Of a stretch of DNA of 64,000 nt, positions 1 through 8,571 are shown piece after piece. The stretch's first letter is position 1. Each line of letters begins with the position of its first letter. Origin of the DNA: Spirochaeta isovalerica (GTDB taxonomy: Bacteria; Spirochaetota; Spirochaetia; DSM-2461). Position numbers and translations under genes: made by a program. Location: assembly GCF_014207565.1 (NCBI RefSeq), contig NZ_JACHGJ010000005.1, forward strand, positions 248,001-312,000, in the 5' to 3' direction. The notes beneath the pieces are model-generated. The model saw only the letters and a list, made by a program, of their open reading frames with translations, was not told the DNA's origin and made no database searches.

Positions 1-58
1 TATCATGGATATTTCTCATTTCATCATCAGAAAAAAGCACATTGTAGAGTTAATGAAA

Positions 59-850
59 TTACGGCAGATATTCATTTTCATTCTCGTTATAGACGTCAAT
101 ATATTTCATTAAGAGACTATCTGTCTCTCCTGTCGAGTTGAGCTCTCCCAGTTGATCATTAATATAATTCATGACGGCCTCATCTCTGTACATTTTACTG
201 AATCCGAAATGAATGAAAACATCTGATATCTTATAATCCATGGCTTCAATGTTTAAGTCCAGATTGTTTTTCTTCAGATATGTCATCCCCGTATAATAAC
301 CGGTTACAAAATAATCGATTCTACCGAATTCGAGCTTTCTGAAATTCTGAGCCATCGTGTCGGCCACTTCCATGGTCAGTTCGCTTCTCCAGTATTCATC
401 AAATCCGCCCCCGAAGGTGTCTCCGCGGCTGACTCCGCCGACATAGGGCTTCAAATCTGAAAACTCTGACAGGGAAATGTCTCTTCTTTTTAATTTGAAT
501 ACGACAATGGGATTGCGGAAAGCTCTATTAGGCAGAAAATTCAGATATTCGGATCTCTCGGGAGTGATTCTCAATGGCATAAGCAAATCGATTTCACCAT
601 TTTCTGCGAGAAGCATGGCTCTTTTCCAGGGGAATACGGCCGGTTGCAACATCACTCCCGGGGGAATGACTCTTTCCAGCAGTTCTACGGCCGCCCCGGC
701 AAAAGTGTTCTCATCAACAGCCCAGTCATATGGGGGGTATAATGGATTTGTGGAGTATATAAGAATTTTCTCCTCTCTGTCTTTGTCAGCGAAAACTCCA
801 GTGGGGGCTAACAATAAAAACAGGACGAACAGAATCAGAACCGGTTTCAT
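59..850 (-). CDS. Periplasmic amino-acid-type solute-binding protein (SBP family 3)
   Basis: The 263-residue product starts with a hydrophobic signal peptide of about 21 residues ending in VFADKD, so it should be exported to the periplasm. The mature part has the family-3 extracellular binding layout: an early YPPYDW segment, then FPWKRAMLLAENGEIDLLMPL, where a small domain senses ligand, then a two-lobe fold. Such proteins deliver polar amino acids to ABC transporters or act as stand-alone sensors. No permease or ATPase gene lies next to it, so the ligand and partner are unknown. A GGGAG Shine-Dalgarno sequence sits 8 bases before the ATG. The fold is fairly sure; the ligand is not. Confidence 0.8.
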   Translation of the reverse strand: MKPVLILFVLFLLLAPTGVFADKDREEKILIYSTNPLYPPYDWAVDENTFAGAAVELLERVIPPGVMLQPAVFPWKRAMLLAENGEIDLLMPLRITPERSEYLNFLPNRAFRNPIVVFKLKRRDISLSEFSDLKPYVGGVSRGDTFGGGFDEYWRSELTMEVADTMAQNFRKLEFGRIDYFVTGYYTGMTYLKKNNLDLNIEAMDYKISDVFIHFGFSKMYRDEAVMNYINDQLGELNSTGETDSLLMKYIDVYNENENEYLP

Positions 851-961
851 GAAGGATCTCCCTATGATTTCAATGGTAGTAAAAACTATTCAGTCCTGCA
901 AATTCTATCGCGAAACCGGCAGCCTATTGATGTTCCGGAATCACAAGCTGCCGTTATGGAT

Positions 962-2149
962 TCATTCCTGCTGCTTCGCTTTGCGCTGTCTCATTTCAAA
1001 ACGGGCGATAAAGACCGCGGCGATGATTCCAACGACAAAAATAATAAATGAAGCATAAAAGAAAATGGAATCGATGCTGCCAGCCGCCATGATTCTTCCG
1101 TTTACGGCCGTACCCACAGCTCCACCGACAAACATATTAAAGGATGCCAGCGACATGGCCGTTCCCCGCATGGTCGGCAATTTAGCCTGAGCGGTTGCAA
1201 CCAGTGTAGACTGCAGGAAGATAAAAGCGATACCGAAACCGAATAAAGCCATCGATAGGAGATACACATTATTCAGGGCAGACAGAGCATATAATCCGGC
1301 AAAACCGAGAATTCCCGCCGTAACCAGAAATCCGTGTTTTAAGAGACCTCTGGCTATCGGAGCAATTCTTCCGCCGAAAACGGTTCCCAATCCGAAGAAA
1401 GAAAGAATCAGCCCGACCTTGAGGACTGTAAAGCCCGTCAGGGATTGCAGAAGCTTGCCGGAATAGGTAAAGCTGCCGAAAACTGTGAATCCTACAAAGA
1501 AGATAACAAGAACCAGTCTCATAAAACGGTAATTGGATAAAGGTGTTCTGTAAGCTTTGATAAAATTCAATTTTTCCACAACGCCTTTGTCTTTTTCAAG
1601 AATCTTCAGAATCAGGAAGGCGATAACCAGCTCTCCGATTCCATAAATGATGTAAACCAGTCTCCAGGATCCGAAGTAAGATATGATTCCTCCGAGAGCT
1701 GTCGCGGTAGCTCCTCCCAGAAACATAAGGCCCATGACTTTTCCCAGAGCTCCCTGTCGTTCCCTGTCATTATAAGACTGACCGACCAGAGCCATCGTTA
1801 CGGGAAAAATACCCGCCCCGAAGGCACCGTTGAAACTTCTGAAGACGATCAGGCTGGGCAGGTTGAAAGCGAAGCCGCCGATTATGCTGAAAACAGCCGT
1901 ACCGAATGCGGCGATGCGGATAATCTTGACCTTGCCGAACCGGTCGGACAAAGGGCCGAAAATCAGAGTGAAAAACCCGAATGACAGCATATAAGCTGTA
2001 ACCGACAAGGCCGCCTGCTGCATCTCCAGGCCGAGGTCCCGGGATATATTCAGCAGCAGGGGAGCCGCCGCATAATTGTCTCCATTGGTCAGGAACGCCA
2101 GCATTCCCAGAGTGAGCAGCATAATATTTCTTTTATCTTTCAAATTCAT
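962..2149 (-). CDS. Major facilitator superfamily (MFS) transporter
   Basis: A 395-residue integral membrane protein with about twelve hydrophobic segments. It has the MFS loop 2-3 signature as GPLSDRFGKVKIIR (residues ~65-80), typical of drug or metabolite proton antiporters. It is the last gene of a leftward operon behind the thioredoxin-like and YraQ-type permease genes: the permease stop codon lies inside its AGGAG ribosome site, 6 bases before this ATG. That tight link suggests it exports a product connected with metalloid or redox stress, but the substrate cannot be read from the sequence. Family assignment is secure and function is open. Confidence 0.85.
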   Translation of the reverse strand: MNLKDKRNIMLLTLGMLAFLTNGDNYAAAPLLLNISRDLGLEMQQAALSVTAYMLSFGFFTLIFGPLSDRFGKVKIIRIAAFGTAVFSIIGGFAFNLPSLIVFRSFNGAFGAGIFPVTMALVGQSYNDRERQGALGKVMGLMFLGGATATALGGIISYFGSWRLVYIIYGIGELVIAFLILKILEKDKGVVEKLNFIKAYRTPLSNYRFMRLVLVIFFVGFTVFGSFTYSGKLLQSLTGFTVLKVGLILSFFGLGTVFGGRIAPIARGLLKHGFLVTAGILGFAGLYALSALNNVYLLSMALFGFGIAFIFLQSTLVATAQAKLPTMRGTAMSLASFNMFVGGAVGTAVNGRIMAAGSIDSIFFYASFIIFVVGIIAAVFIARFEMRQRKAKQQE

Positions 2150-2155
2150 TTACTC

Positions 2156-3340
2156 CTAAATAAGAATTCCGAATAACAACCCGGCCAGGGTTGAAAGCGA
2201 TACGACGAGAAGAACATAAACAGCTGTTTTCTTCAGCCCCAGCTCTCCTCCGATGACAAGCATGGACGGCAGGGACAATGAAGGTCCCGCCAGCAGAAGA
2301 GCCAGTGCAGGCCCCTGACCCATTCCGGCTCCGATCAATCCCTGAAGGATGGGGACTTCCGTCAATGTGGCAAAATACATGAAGGCTCCCGATATGGAAG
2401 CGATAAAGTTTGACAGGAGAGAATTCCCTCCGACTAAGGAAGCGACCCATTGAGTGGGAATCAGGGCATCGTGACCCGGCCGGCCGAGCAGAAAGCCTGC
2501 AACGAGAACGCCGAAGAAGAGATAGGGAAAAATCTGAAGAGAAAAATCTCTTGTTTCGGTCAGCCAGGTTTTCAGTTCATCTCCCGAGAACCACCGCATA
2601 AGGGAATAAACAAGCGCAACAGCAAAGGCTCCGGTAATCCAGTATTTGCTCCTGTAAATGAGATCCCAGAGGTCGCTTCCCCCCTCTGAATTGGCCCAGT
2701 TAACAAAAACGAGGATTCCGATCATGGAAAACATATAGATGGCCATCTGCCCGAGCGATTTCTCATCGCCCGATTCCTGATATTTAAACATCCGTTCATC
2801 GGCCAGACGGGCTTCGTCTTCCTTTTTGAAAATCAGATGCATCAGCAGGCCGATTATTATGGAAAACAAAACAGCTCCGACCATTCTCGCCAGACCCAGC
2901 TGCCAGCCGAATACCTTATAGGAAAGAACAATGGCCAGGATATTTATGGCCGGGCCCGAATAGAGAAAACTGATGGCCGGGCCCAGTCCGGCCCCTTTCT
3001 TGTATATGCCTTTAAAAAGCGGCAGAACCGTGCAGGAACAGACGGCCAGTATGGCCCCCGATACGGAAGCGACTCCATAGGAAACCCTCTTGGGTGCCTT
3101 CGGACCGAGATACCTGATAACGGCCTGCTGATTGAGAAAAACAGTGACAGCACCGGCGATGAACATAGCGGGAACCAGACAGAGAAGCACATGCTGTCTG
3201 GCATAATCGGAGAGCATGAGAAAAGCTTCCTGAACCGCGCCTGAAATCTTTGGCGTATCAAAGGGAATAAAATAGGCTCCGAGGAAGACCAGGAAAGTTA
3301 TCCCTAAAGCTCTATTGGGCGAAATATCCTTATTGGCCAT
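2156..3340 (-). CDS. YraQ/ArsP-type (DUF318) permease
   Basis: The 394-residue polytopic membrane protein has two related halves. It carries the characteristic cysteine motif AVCSCTVLPLF (residues ~105-115), followed by YSGPAINILA. This is the DUF318/YraQ family that includes the ArsP organoarsenical permeases. Its start codon overlaps the stop of the upstream thioredoxin-like gene by one base (TAATG), so the two are translationally coupled. Pairing of this permease with a small CxxC protein and a divergent ArsR is a recurrent arrangement. The likely role is export of a metalloid or metal species, with the paired cysteines binding it. The exact substrate is inferred from family only. Confidence 0.85.
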   Translation of the reverse strand: MANKDISPNRALGITFLVFLGAYFIPFDTPKISGAVQEAFLMLSDYARQHVLLCLVPAMFIAGAVTVFLNQQAVIRYLGPKAPKRVSYGVASVSGAILAVCSCTVLPLFKGIYKKGAGLGPAISFLYSGPAINILAIVLSYKVFGWQLGLARMVGAVLFSIIIGLLMHLIFKKEDEARLADERMFKYQESGDEKSLGQMAIYMFSMIGILVFVNWANSEGGSDLWDLIYRSKYWITGAFAVALVYSLMRWFSGDELKTWLTETRDFSLQIFPYLFFGVLVAGFLLGRPGHDALIPTQWVASLVGGNSLLSNFIASISGAFMYFATLTEVPILQGLIGAGMGQGPALALLLAGPSLSLPSMLVIGGELGLKKTAVYVLLVVSLSTLAGLLFGILI

Positions 3341-3579
3341 TACTGATGACTCTTGAGAACTTCGATGACCTGGTCTTTGGTCAAAACTTTTCCCGAAGAT
3401 TTGACATCGTCATCGATGGCCAGCGCCGGCGTCATCATTACACCCATTTCCATAATTTCATCCATATCGGTTACTTTTACAATCTCTGCTTCTATTTCCA
3501 GTTCGCTCACCGCTTCTCTGGCTTTTTCTTCAAGAAGCTTGCACTTGGCGCATCCTCCGCCTAATATCTGAATTTTCAC
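3340..3579 (-). CDS. Thioredoxin-like small redox protein
   Basis: A 79-residue protein with the fold and length of the thioredoxin-like 'redox-active disulfide protein 2' group. The active site is GGCAKCKLLEEKA near the N-terminus (CAKC), and a cis-proline region MMTPALAIDD follows. It starts with GTG, supported by GAGGAG nine bases upstream. It is the first gene of a leftward operon and shares a 104-bp divergent control region with arsR. It probably reduces or hands a thiol-bound metalloid to the permease encoded directly downstream; that is inference from coupling. There is no signal peptide, so it is cytoplasmic. Confidence 0.85.
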   Translation of the reverse strand: MKIQILGGGCAKCKLLEEKAREAVSELEIEAEIVKVTDMDEIMEMGVMMTPALAIDDDVKSSGKVLTKDQVIEVLKSHQ

Positions 3580-3628
3580 AACAGTCTCCTCAATATTTCA
3601 TTGGTTTCTTAATTTAGAAACTTTGAAA

Positions 3629-3669
3629 CATATTTGTCAAGTCAATCCTTGACATTGTTTCCAAATATG
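3629..3669. promoter_or_regulatory. Divergent arsR/thioredoxin control region with inverted repeats
   Basis: Between the two divergent starts there are two inverted-repeat pairs: CATATTTG (3629-3636) with CAAATATG (3662-3669), and TGTCAAG (3635-3641) with CTTGACA (3648-3654). The second pair contains TTGACA (3649-3654), which fits a -35 box for arsR, with AACATT (3672-3677) 17 bases on. This is a plausible ArsR operator overlapping the promoter. Which repeat is bound cannot be told by eye. Confidence 0.5.
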
Positions 3670-3683
3670 GCAACATTTATAGA

Positions 3684-4001
3684 ATGATTACAGAAGATGA
3701 GCGGATAAGAGCAGAAAGACGGTCTCATATGTTTAAAGCTCTGGCTCACCCCATGAGAATTTTTTTTCTTGAAAAGCTGAGAGAGAAACCGTGGTGCGTC
3801 TGCGAATTGGCGGCTGAAGCCGGCATTCCCAAATCCGCGGCCTCAAAACACCTCTCCCAACTGAAGGAAGCGGGCCTTGTCGACGACTCGAAAACCGGCA
3901 CCAGGGTGGAATATACGCTTACGGCGCCCTGCGTACTGGATCTGGCGGCTTGCGCGGAAGGAACCGTTCTGACAAACAGAAGAAAACAACTCGGGATATA
4001 A
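3684..4001 (+). CDS. arsR: ArsR-family metalloid-responsive repressor
   Basis: A 105-residue winged-helix protein. The DNA-recognition helix region reads GIPKSAASKHLSQLKEAGLV. The metal-sensing motif CVCEL (residues ~36-40) is the classic arsenite site of ArsR helix 3. Two more cysteines (PCVLDLAAC) near the C-terminus could complete or add a site. It heads a rightward set with acr3 and arsJ, and lies divergent to the thioredoxin-permease operon, so it probably represses both. No Shine-Dalgarno sequence precedes the ATG, and a TTGACA-17-AACATT promoter would start transcription at or very near the ATG. Confidence 0.9.
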   Translation: MITEDERIRAERRSHMFKALAHPMRIFFLEKLREKPWCVCELAAEAGIPKSAASKHLSQLKEAGLVDDSKTGTRVEYTLTAPCVLDLAACAEGTVLTNRRKQLGI

Positions 4002-4019
4002 AGACAGCAAGGAGCTATT

Positions 4020-5057
4020 ATGGCTGAAAAGAAAATCGGTTTTTTTGCCAAATACCTGACGGTTTGGGTCATTATCTGCATCGGACTCGGCGTTCTTATC
4101 GGAGTTCTGCTTCCTTCCGTGCCGAAGACTCTCGGCAGGCTCGAATATGCCAGAGTCTCGATTCCCGTAGCGGTTCTTATCTGGCTGATGATTTTTCCCA
4201 TGATGTTGAAAGTCGACTTCACAAGCATAATGAACGCGGGAAAAAAACCGAAGGGATTGATTGTAACCCTGGTGGTCAACTGGCTCATCAAACCCTTCAC
4301 CATGTACCTTATTGCCTGGTTTTTCCTGAAAATAGTCTTCAAAGCTTTTATCCCCGCGGACCTGGCGACGGACTATATCGCCGGCGCCGTATTACTGGGA
4401 GCCGCTCCCTGCACAGCCATGGTTTTTGTCTGGAGTTATCTCTCCGACGGCGATCCGGGCTACACGGTCGTTCAGGTAGCAATCAACGATCTTATCATTC
4501 TTCTGGCATTCGCTCCGATCGTGGCGTTCCTCCTGGGCGTAAGCGATGTTCAGGTTCCCATGGACACGCTGTTTATATCAGTCGTACTCTTTGTTGTCAT
4601 TCCTCTCTCAGCCGGTTTTGTTACGCGGAACATCCTCATAAAAAGCCGGGGGCGGGATTGGTTCGAAAATGTATTCTGCAGGAAATTTGACGGCATAACC
4701 GAAGCCGGTCTTCTGCTCACGCTGGTTATCATTTTCTCCTTTCAGGGCGAAACCATACTGTCGAATCCACTTGCCATATTGCTTATAGCCATTCCTCTGA
4801 TTATTCAGACCTATTTCATTTTCTTCATCGGATTCAGCTGGTCCAGATTGTGGAAGGTACCATACGGAATCGCGGCTCCTTCCGGGATGATCGGAGCTTC
4901 CAATTTCTTTGAGCTGGCAGTAGCGGTCTCCATCAGTTTGTTCGGTCTGTCCTCCGGAGCCACTCTTGCTACCGTCGTGGGAGTACTAGTCGAAGTGCCC
5001 GTTATGCTGAGCCTGGTCAGAATTGCCAAATCCATGAAAAGTAAATATCCTCAATGA
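4020..5057 (+). CDS. acr3: ACR3-type arsenite efflux transporter
   Basis: The 345-residue protein has about ten membrane segments and belongs to the BASS/ACR3 arsenite carriers. The conserved cysteine needed for As(III) transport is in GAAPCTAMVFVWS (residues ~122-134), and the family segments SIPVAVLIWLMIFPMM and ASNFFELAVAVSISLFG are present. It would expel As(OH)3 from the cytoplasm using the proton motive force. It begins 18 bases after arsR with GGAG before the ATG, and arsJ follows 34 bases later, so the three are probably one transcript. No arsenate reductase (arsC) is seen here. Confidence 0.93.
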   Translation: MAEKKIGFFAKYLTVWVIICIGLGVLIGVLLPSVPKTLGRLEYARVSIPVAVLIWLMIFPMMLKVDFTSIMNAGKKPKGLIVTLVVNWLIKPFTMYLIAWFFLKIVFKAFIPADLATDYIAGAVLLGAAPCTAMVFVWSYLSDGDPGYTVVQVAINDLIILLAFAPIVAFLLGVSDVQVPMDTLFISVVLFVVIPLSAGFVTRNILIKSRGRDWFENVFCRKFDGITEAGLLLTLVIIFSFQGETILSNPLAILLIAIPLIIQTYFIFFIGFSWSRLWKVPYGIAAPSGMIGASNFFELAVAVSISLFGLSSGATLATVVGVLVEVPVMLSLVRIAKSMKSKYPQ

Positions 5058-5091
5058 TATTGCACAGAACTGGGAATATTCGGGATAAATC

Positions 5092-6300
5092 ATGGCCAAG
5101 AAAGTCTTAATTAACGGTTTCGCTATTGTAACAGGGTCCTACTGGGCGTTTATGCTGACAGATGGAGCCCTGCGAATGCTGGTCCTCCTCTACTTCAACC
5201 AGCTGGGTTACTCGCCGGTGACCCTGGCTTTCCTTTTCCTCTTTTATGAGATCTTCGGAATCATCACCAATCTTATGGGCGGATGGCTGGCCCAGGCGAA
5301 GGGATTGAAATACACGCTTATCCTGGGGCTGATGATACAACCGTTAGCCCTGATCACTCTATCCTTTATGCAGAGCAGCTGGCCTCCCCTTTTTGCCATT
5401 CCCTTCGTTATGATTATCCAGGCCTTTTCGGGAATCGGCAAAGACCTGACGAAAATGAGCTCCAAAACAGCCGTCAAATTTCTGGTTCCCGCCGACAGAA
5501 GCTCATCGCTATTCAAATGGGTTTCCCTGCTGACCGGATCGAAGAATACGATTAAAGGCCTCGGGTTTTTCGTCGGAGGTTTTCTCCTCCAGACCGTCGG
5601 ATTCCGATATGGCTTGTGGATACTGGCCGCTCTGATCATTATCGTTCTCATTCTCTCGCTGACATCTCTGCCGCAAAGCATCGGCGAGACAAAAAACAAG
5701 ATGGATTTTAAAAAGCTCTTTGACATCAGTGATAAGCTCAAACTTCTTTCCGGTGCCAGAGTCTTTCTCTTTGCCTCACGGGATATCTGGTTCGTCGTGG
5801 CGCTCCCCGTCTATTTCACCGCTGTTTTCGGCTGGAGCCATGTAGAGGTCGGGGGATTTATGGCTCTGTGGGTCATCGGCTATGGGATCATCCAGGGATC
5901 CGCTCCGCTTATCCTCAAATTCTGGACAAAGGGTCAGGCCCCCACGGGAACAGCGGCGACCAATGTCTCCATGCTCCTTGCCCTTATCATGATCGCAATC
6001 ACCTTCCTTTTCGCCTTCAGCATTGGTCCGGCTTTGACTATTACAATCGGTTTGGTAATTTTCGGCTTTGTCTTCGCCCTTAACTCTTCGGTACACTCGT
6101 TTCTTGTTCTCGATTATGCCCATGGGGATAAAGCGGCAGCCAATGTGGGATTCTACTATATGGCCAATGCGACGGGGAGACTGATCGGAACCCTGATGTC
6201 GGGACTGCTTTTCCAGTTCGGCGGAGTTCTCCTGGCCCTGGCAGGATCGGCTATTTTTCTTGTTGTAAGCTATCTGATTACAAGAAAGCTGCAAAAGTGA
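5092..6300 (+). CDS. arsJ: ArsJ-like organoarsenical efflux MFS transporter
   Basis: A 402-residue, 12-segment MFS protein. Its N-terminus, with GSYWAFMLTDGALRMLVLLY and then FLFYEIFGIITNLMGGWLA, is the characteristic ArsJ start. ArsJ exports 1-arseno-3-phosphoglycerate, which is made when glyceraldehyde-3-phosphate dehydrogenase uses arsenate. It is placed right after acr3, as expected for an arsenic island. The usual partner, a dedicated gapdh gene, is not adjacent nor anywhere in this window, so the housekeeping enzyme may serve. An imperfectly spaced inverted repeat (GATTAACA/TGTTAATC, 6299-6332) lies just after the stop. Confidence 0.88.
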   Translation: MAKKVLINGFAIVTGSYWAFMLTDGALRMLVLLYFNQLGYSPVTLAFLFLFYEIFGIITNLMGGWLAQAKGLKYTLILGLMIQPLALITLSFMQSSWPPLFAIPFVMIIQAFSGIGKDLTKMSSKTAVKFLVPADRSSSLFKWVSLLTGSKNTIKGLGFFVGGFLLQTVGFRYGLWILAALIIIVLILSLTSLPQSIGETKNKMDFKKLFDISDKLKLLSGARVFLFASRDIWFVVALPVYFTAVFGWSHVEVGGFMALWVIGYGIIQGSAPLILKFWTKGQAPTGTAATNVSMLLALIMIAITFLFAFSIGPALTITIGLVIFGFVFALNSSVHSFLVLDYAHGDKAAANVGFYYMANATGRLIGTLMSGLLFQFGGVLLALAGSAIFLVVSYLITRKLQK

Positions 6301-6395
6301 TTAACAACGGCATGGTTTAAGAGCTGTTAATCAAACTCCCAATACATCGGGATAAACCACTTGCAAAAAGATTCTAAATGAAATAGAGAAAGACA

Positions 6396-7568
6396 ATGAA
6401 TATCCAAAATAAAGTTATTGTCAGAACAGATTGGGCATCCCGCCTGAACTTGCTGATCTACTCATCATCCACTTTTATCATCCCCATCAGTCTTGTAATG
6501 ATTAAAGAGGAACTCGGACTGACCTTCACACAGGCGGGAACACTTAGCTTTATTCCCTCGATCCTTCAGTTTCTGGTTTTGCTGGCATCAAGCCTTTTCG
6601 CGTCGCGGTTTCATAAAATTCCATTGATACGGACAGCGGTAATTATTTCCGGCCTGTCTCTCATCGTTTTCTCAACGGTCAATTCCTACATGACAGCGCT
6701 CGCCGTTCTTCTTTCATTGAGTTTTGCCGGAGGATTTCATGAAGCATTGCTGACGCCTCTCTGCGAGGATCTTCATCCCGGAGACAGCGGGAAAAAGATG
6801 AACCAGCTGCACGCATTCTGGCCCATAGGGACGTTAATATCGGTTCTGCTCATCGGAGAGTTGCTTAGCCGGGGTATCAGCTGGAGAGCTCCCTTTATCG
6901 TTCTGGGCATCCTTTTTCTCACCTTGACTGTTATATATCCATCCAATAAATACGTACCGTTCAAACCTTCGGGAGCCCATTTGAAAGAGCTTTGGCTCAT
7001 ATTGAAAACGCCGGTTTTCTGGTTTATGGGTATGGCGCTGTTTTTCGCCGGCGGGGCTGAAGGGGGCTTTTCCTACTGGACGGCCAGTTATATCCAGCTG
7101 GAATTCGGGACTCTCCCCCGATCGGGAGGTTTCGGTTTGGCCAGTTTTGCCCTCGGCATGATAATCGGCCGGCTGACTGCGGCTAAAGCAGCTGACCGTT
7201 TGGGATTGGGAAAAATCCTGGTCATTTCTTCGCTTCTATCACTTTTGTTCGGACTTATATTTGTAAAGATTGCAAATATATATCTTCTCTTTCTGTTTAT
7301 GGTATTTATGGGTTTCTCCATGGCGCCATTATGGCCGTCAATTCAAAGCTATGCGGCGAAAAGAATCCCCATCGATCCAACGATGATGATGATTCTTCTT
7401 TCCTGCTTCGGCGTGCCCGGTTTTTCAACAGCGACTCTGCTGATGGGTGTTATCGGTGACTATGCCGGACTGAGAGTTGCCTTTATCGTTGCGCCGGCTT
7501 ACCTCGTCCTGCTTCTGATTATGTTTTCCATAACTTTTTTACTGTTGAAGAAAGCGGGGAATCGGTGA
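6396..7568 (+). CDS. MFS transporter
   Basis: A 390-residue protein with about twelve membrane spans and MFS layout. Symmetric halves are joined near KYVPFKPSGAHLKELW (residues ~185-200), and a second-half motif ASFALGMIIGRLTAAKAADR resembles the loop 8-9 repeat of the family. It follows arsJ by 95 bases on the same strand and could be the last gene of the arsenic island, but the gap allows its own promoter. The ribosome site is weak (GAGAAAG). Sugar/proton symporters of the FucP type and exporters both look like this, so no substrate is proposed. Confidence 0.82.
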   Translation: MNIQNKVIVRTDWASRLNLLIYSSSTFIIPISLVMIKEELGLTFTQAGTLSFIPSILQFLVLLASSLFASRFHKIPLIRTAVIISGLSLIVFSTVNSYMTALAVLLSLSFAGGFHEALLTPLCEDLHPGDSGKKMNQLHAFWPIGTLISVLLIGELLSRGISWRAPFIVLGILFLTLTVIYPSNKYVPFKPSGAHLKELWLILKTPVFWFMGMALFFAGGAEGGFSYWTASYIQLEFGTLPRSGGFGLASFALGMIIGRLTAAKAADRLGLGKILVISSLLSLLFGLIFVKIANIYLLFLFMVFMGFSMAPLWPSIQSYAAKRIPIDPTMMMILLSCFGVPGFSTATLLMGVIGDYAGLRVAFIVAPAYLVLLLIMFSITFLLLKKAGNR

Positions 7569-7589
7569 AATAGAAAGGGCTTTACCGGA

Positions 7590-7624
7590 TTGTATTGTTC
7601 TGCTATTGATACTAAAATATCTCT
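7590..7624 (+). promoter_or_regulatory. Promoter ending at the start codon (leaderless type)
   Basis: TTGTAT (7590-7595), a 17-base spacer, TAAAAT (7613-7618), then 6 bases to the ATG at 7625. No Shine-Dalgarno sequence is present. Transcription from this promoter would begin at or next to the A of the ATG. Confidence 0.5.
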
Positions 7625-8032
7625 ATGAATGATAAGGCCATTTTCTACCCCCATGGCGAGCTTCATTTCTCGGTCGAAGGCAACCTGATGATAATGACAG
7701 GGACCGGACCGTGGAATATGGAATCCATCATAAAATCAGGCGATGATGCGACAAGAAGCCATAAAAAACTATACGGCTTGAAATGGGGTTTACTGGCTCT
7801 GCTGAACGGCCAGGCTATCCATACGCCCGATGCCGCAAATGTACTGATCGAAGCTGTCAAAAAAGACAAAAAAAACGGACGGACAGCATCGGCACTTGTC
7901 CTTTATGACAGCGGAAGCGCCGATTTCGGGAAGCATCACATCTCGGAGATATACCGGAAAGCCGGTGAGACATTCCGGTTTTTTGACAATGAAGAATCGG
8001 CCAGGAAATGGCTATCCGCTCAGCTGGACTGA
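7625..8032 (+). CDS. Small protein with possible STAS/SpoIIAA-like fold
   Basis: A 135-residue soluble protein with no signal peptide or membrane segment. The pattern (short strand GELHFSVEGNLMIMTGTGPW, helix, strand GLKWGLLALLNGQAIHTPDA, helix, strand TASALVLYDSG, then a C-terminal FDNEESARKWLSAQL helix) resembles the SpoIIAA-like/DUF group with a STAS fold. That family is often involved in lipid or partner binding. I do not recognise it as a named protein. Its 3' end overlaps the convergent thioesterase gene by 13 bases. The start is favoured by the well-placed promoter six bases before the ATG. Confidence 0.65.
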   Translation: MNDKAIFYPHGELHFSVEGNLMIMTGTGPWNMESIIKSGDDATRSHKKLYGLKWGLLALLNGQAIHTPDAANVLIEAVKKDKKNGRTASALVLYDSGSADFGKHHISEIYRKAGETFRFFDNEESARKWLSAQLD

Positions 8033-8418
8033 GCTTTCTCCGCTATTTTTTTTAAGAATTTATCTGTATTTATGATAAAACGCTCATGAAAGCCTTCCCC
8101 GATCTTTTCCTTCTGATCAAAAGCTTCCACTTTAAAGCGCAGTCTTCTTCCATCAATTTCAAGTAATTCGGCACGAGCCCGTACTTCCATTCCCACAGGG
8201 GTTGCGGCAAGATGTTTCACATCAAGATGAGTTCCGACGGTGGTCTGCCCTTCTTCGAGATAAGGACCGACGCAATTCATAGCCGCGTTTTCCATGATTC
8301 CGACCATCATGGGCGTGGCGAAAACAGCAATGCCTCCGCTGCCGAACTGAGCCGCTGTATCGGAATCCGCGACAATCCGTTTTGTTTCATAAGTAAGTCC
8401 GGTTTTAAATTCTGACAT
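8020..8418 (-). CDS. FlK-like hotdog thioesterase
   Basis: A 132-residue single hotdog domain. The pattern GGIAVFATPMMVGIMENAA followed by VGTHLDVKHLAATPVGMEVRARAEL matches the thioesterase group related to fluoroacetyl-CoA thioesterase FlK. The Glu in ENAA and the His in VGTHLDVKH sit where the catalytic residues lie. It probably hydrolyses a small acyl-CoA in the cytoplasm; the true substrate is unknown, and fluoroacetyl-CoA is not implied. AAGGA precedes the ATG. The gene is transcribed towards the neighbouring STAS-like gene and overlaps its end. Confidence 0.85.
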   Translation of the reverse strand: MSEFKTGLTYETKRIVADSDTAAQFGSGGIAVFATPMMVGIMENAAMNCVGPYLEEGQTTVGTHLDVKHLAATPVGMEVRARAELLEIDGRRLRFKVEAFDQKEKIGEGFHERFIINTDKFLKKIAEKAQSS

Positions 8419-8503
8419 GTTTTCCTTCTTTATATAGGGTATGCTAAGAATACACCCCGAAAGATATAGTTTAAATAGTTTTTTCCAAACCTTCTTTTAT
8501 TGA

Positions 8504-8549
8504 TTGACGAAAATATAATAGACCATTATATTTATCGTATATTTACGAT
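8504..8549 (+). promoter_or_regulatory. arsR-2 promoter with ArsR-2 operator
   Basis: TTGACG (8504-8509), a 17-base spacer and TATATT (8527-8532) make a good promoter. Immediately downstream, over the expected start point, lies ATCGTATATTTACGAT (8534-8549), a near-perfect inverted repeat. An almost identical copy occurs before the permease at 8928-8943, which marks it as the operator of the ArsR protein encoded between them. Confidence 0.75.
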
Positions 8550-8571
8550 GTTAAAAAAGATTAGAGGTTCT

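Noticed and set aside
477-1058. Plus-strand open frame across the binding-protein gene and into the MFS gene
   Set aside because: It overlaps two well-supported minus-strand genes and its protein has no domain-like pattern.
6299-6332. GATTAACA/TGTTAATC inverted repeat after arsJ as terminator or operator
   Set aside because: The stem is AT-rich with an 18-base loop and no T run; a binding site is possible but unsupported.
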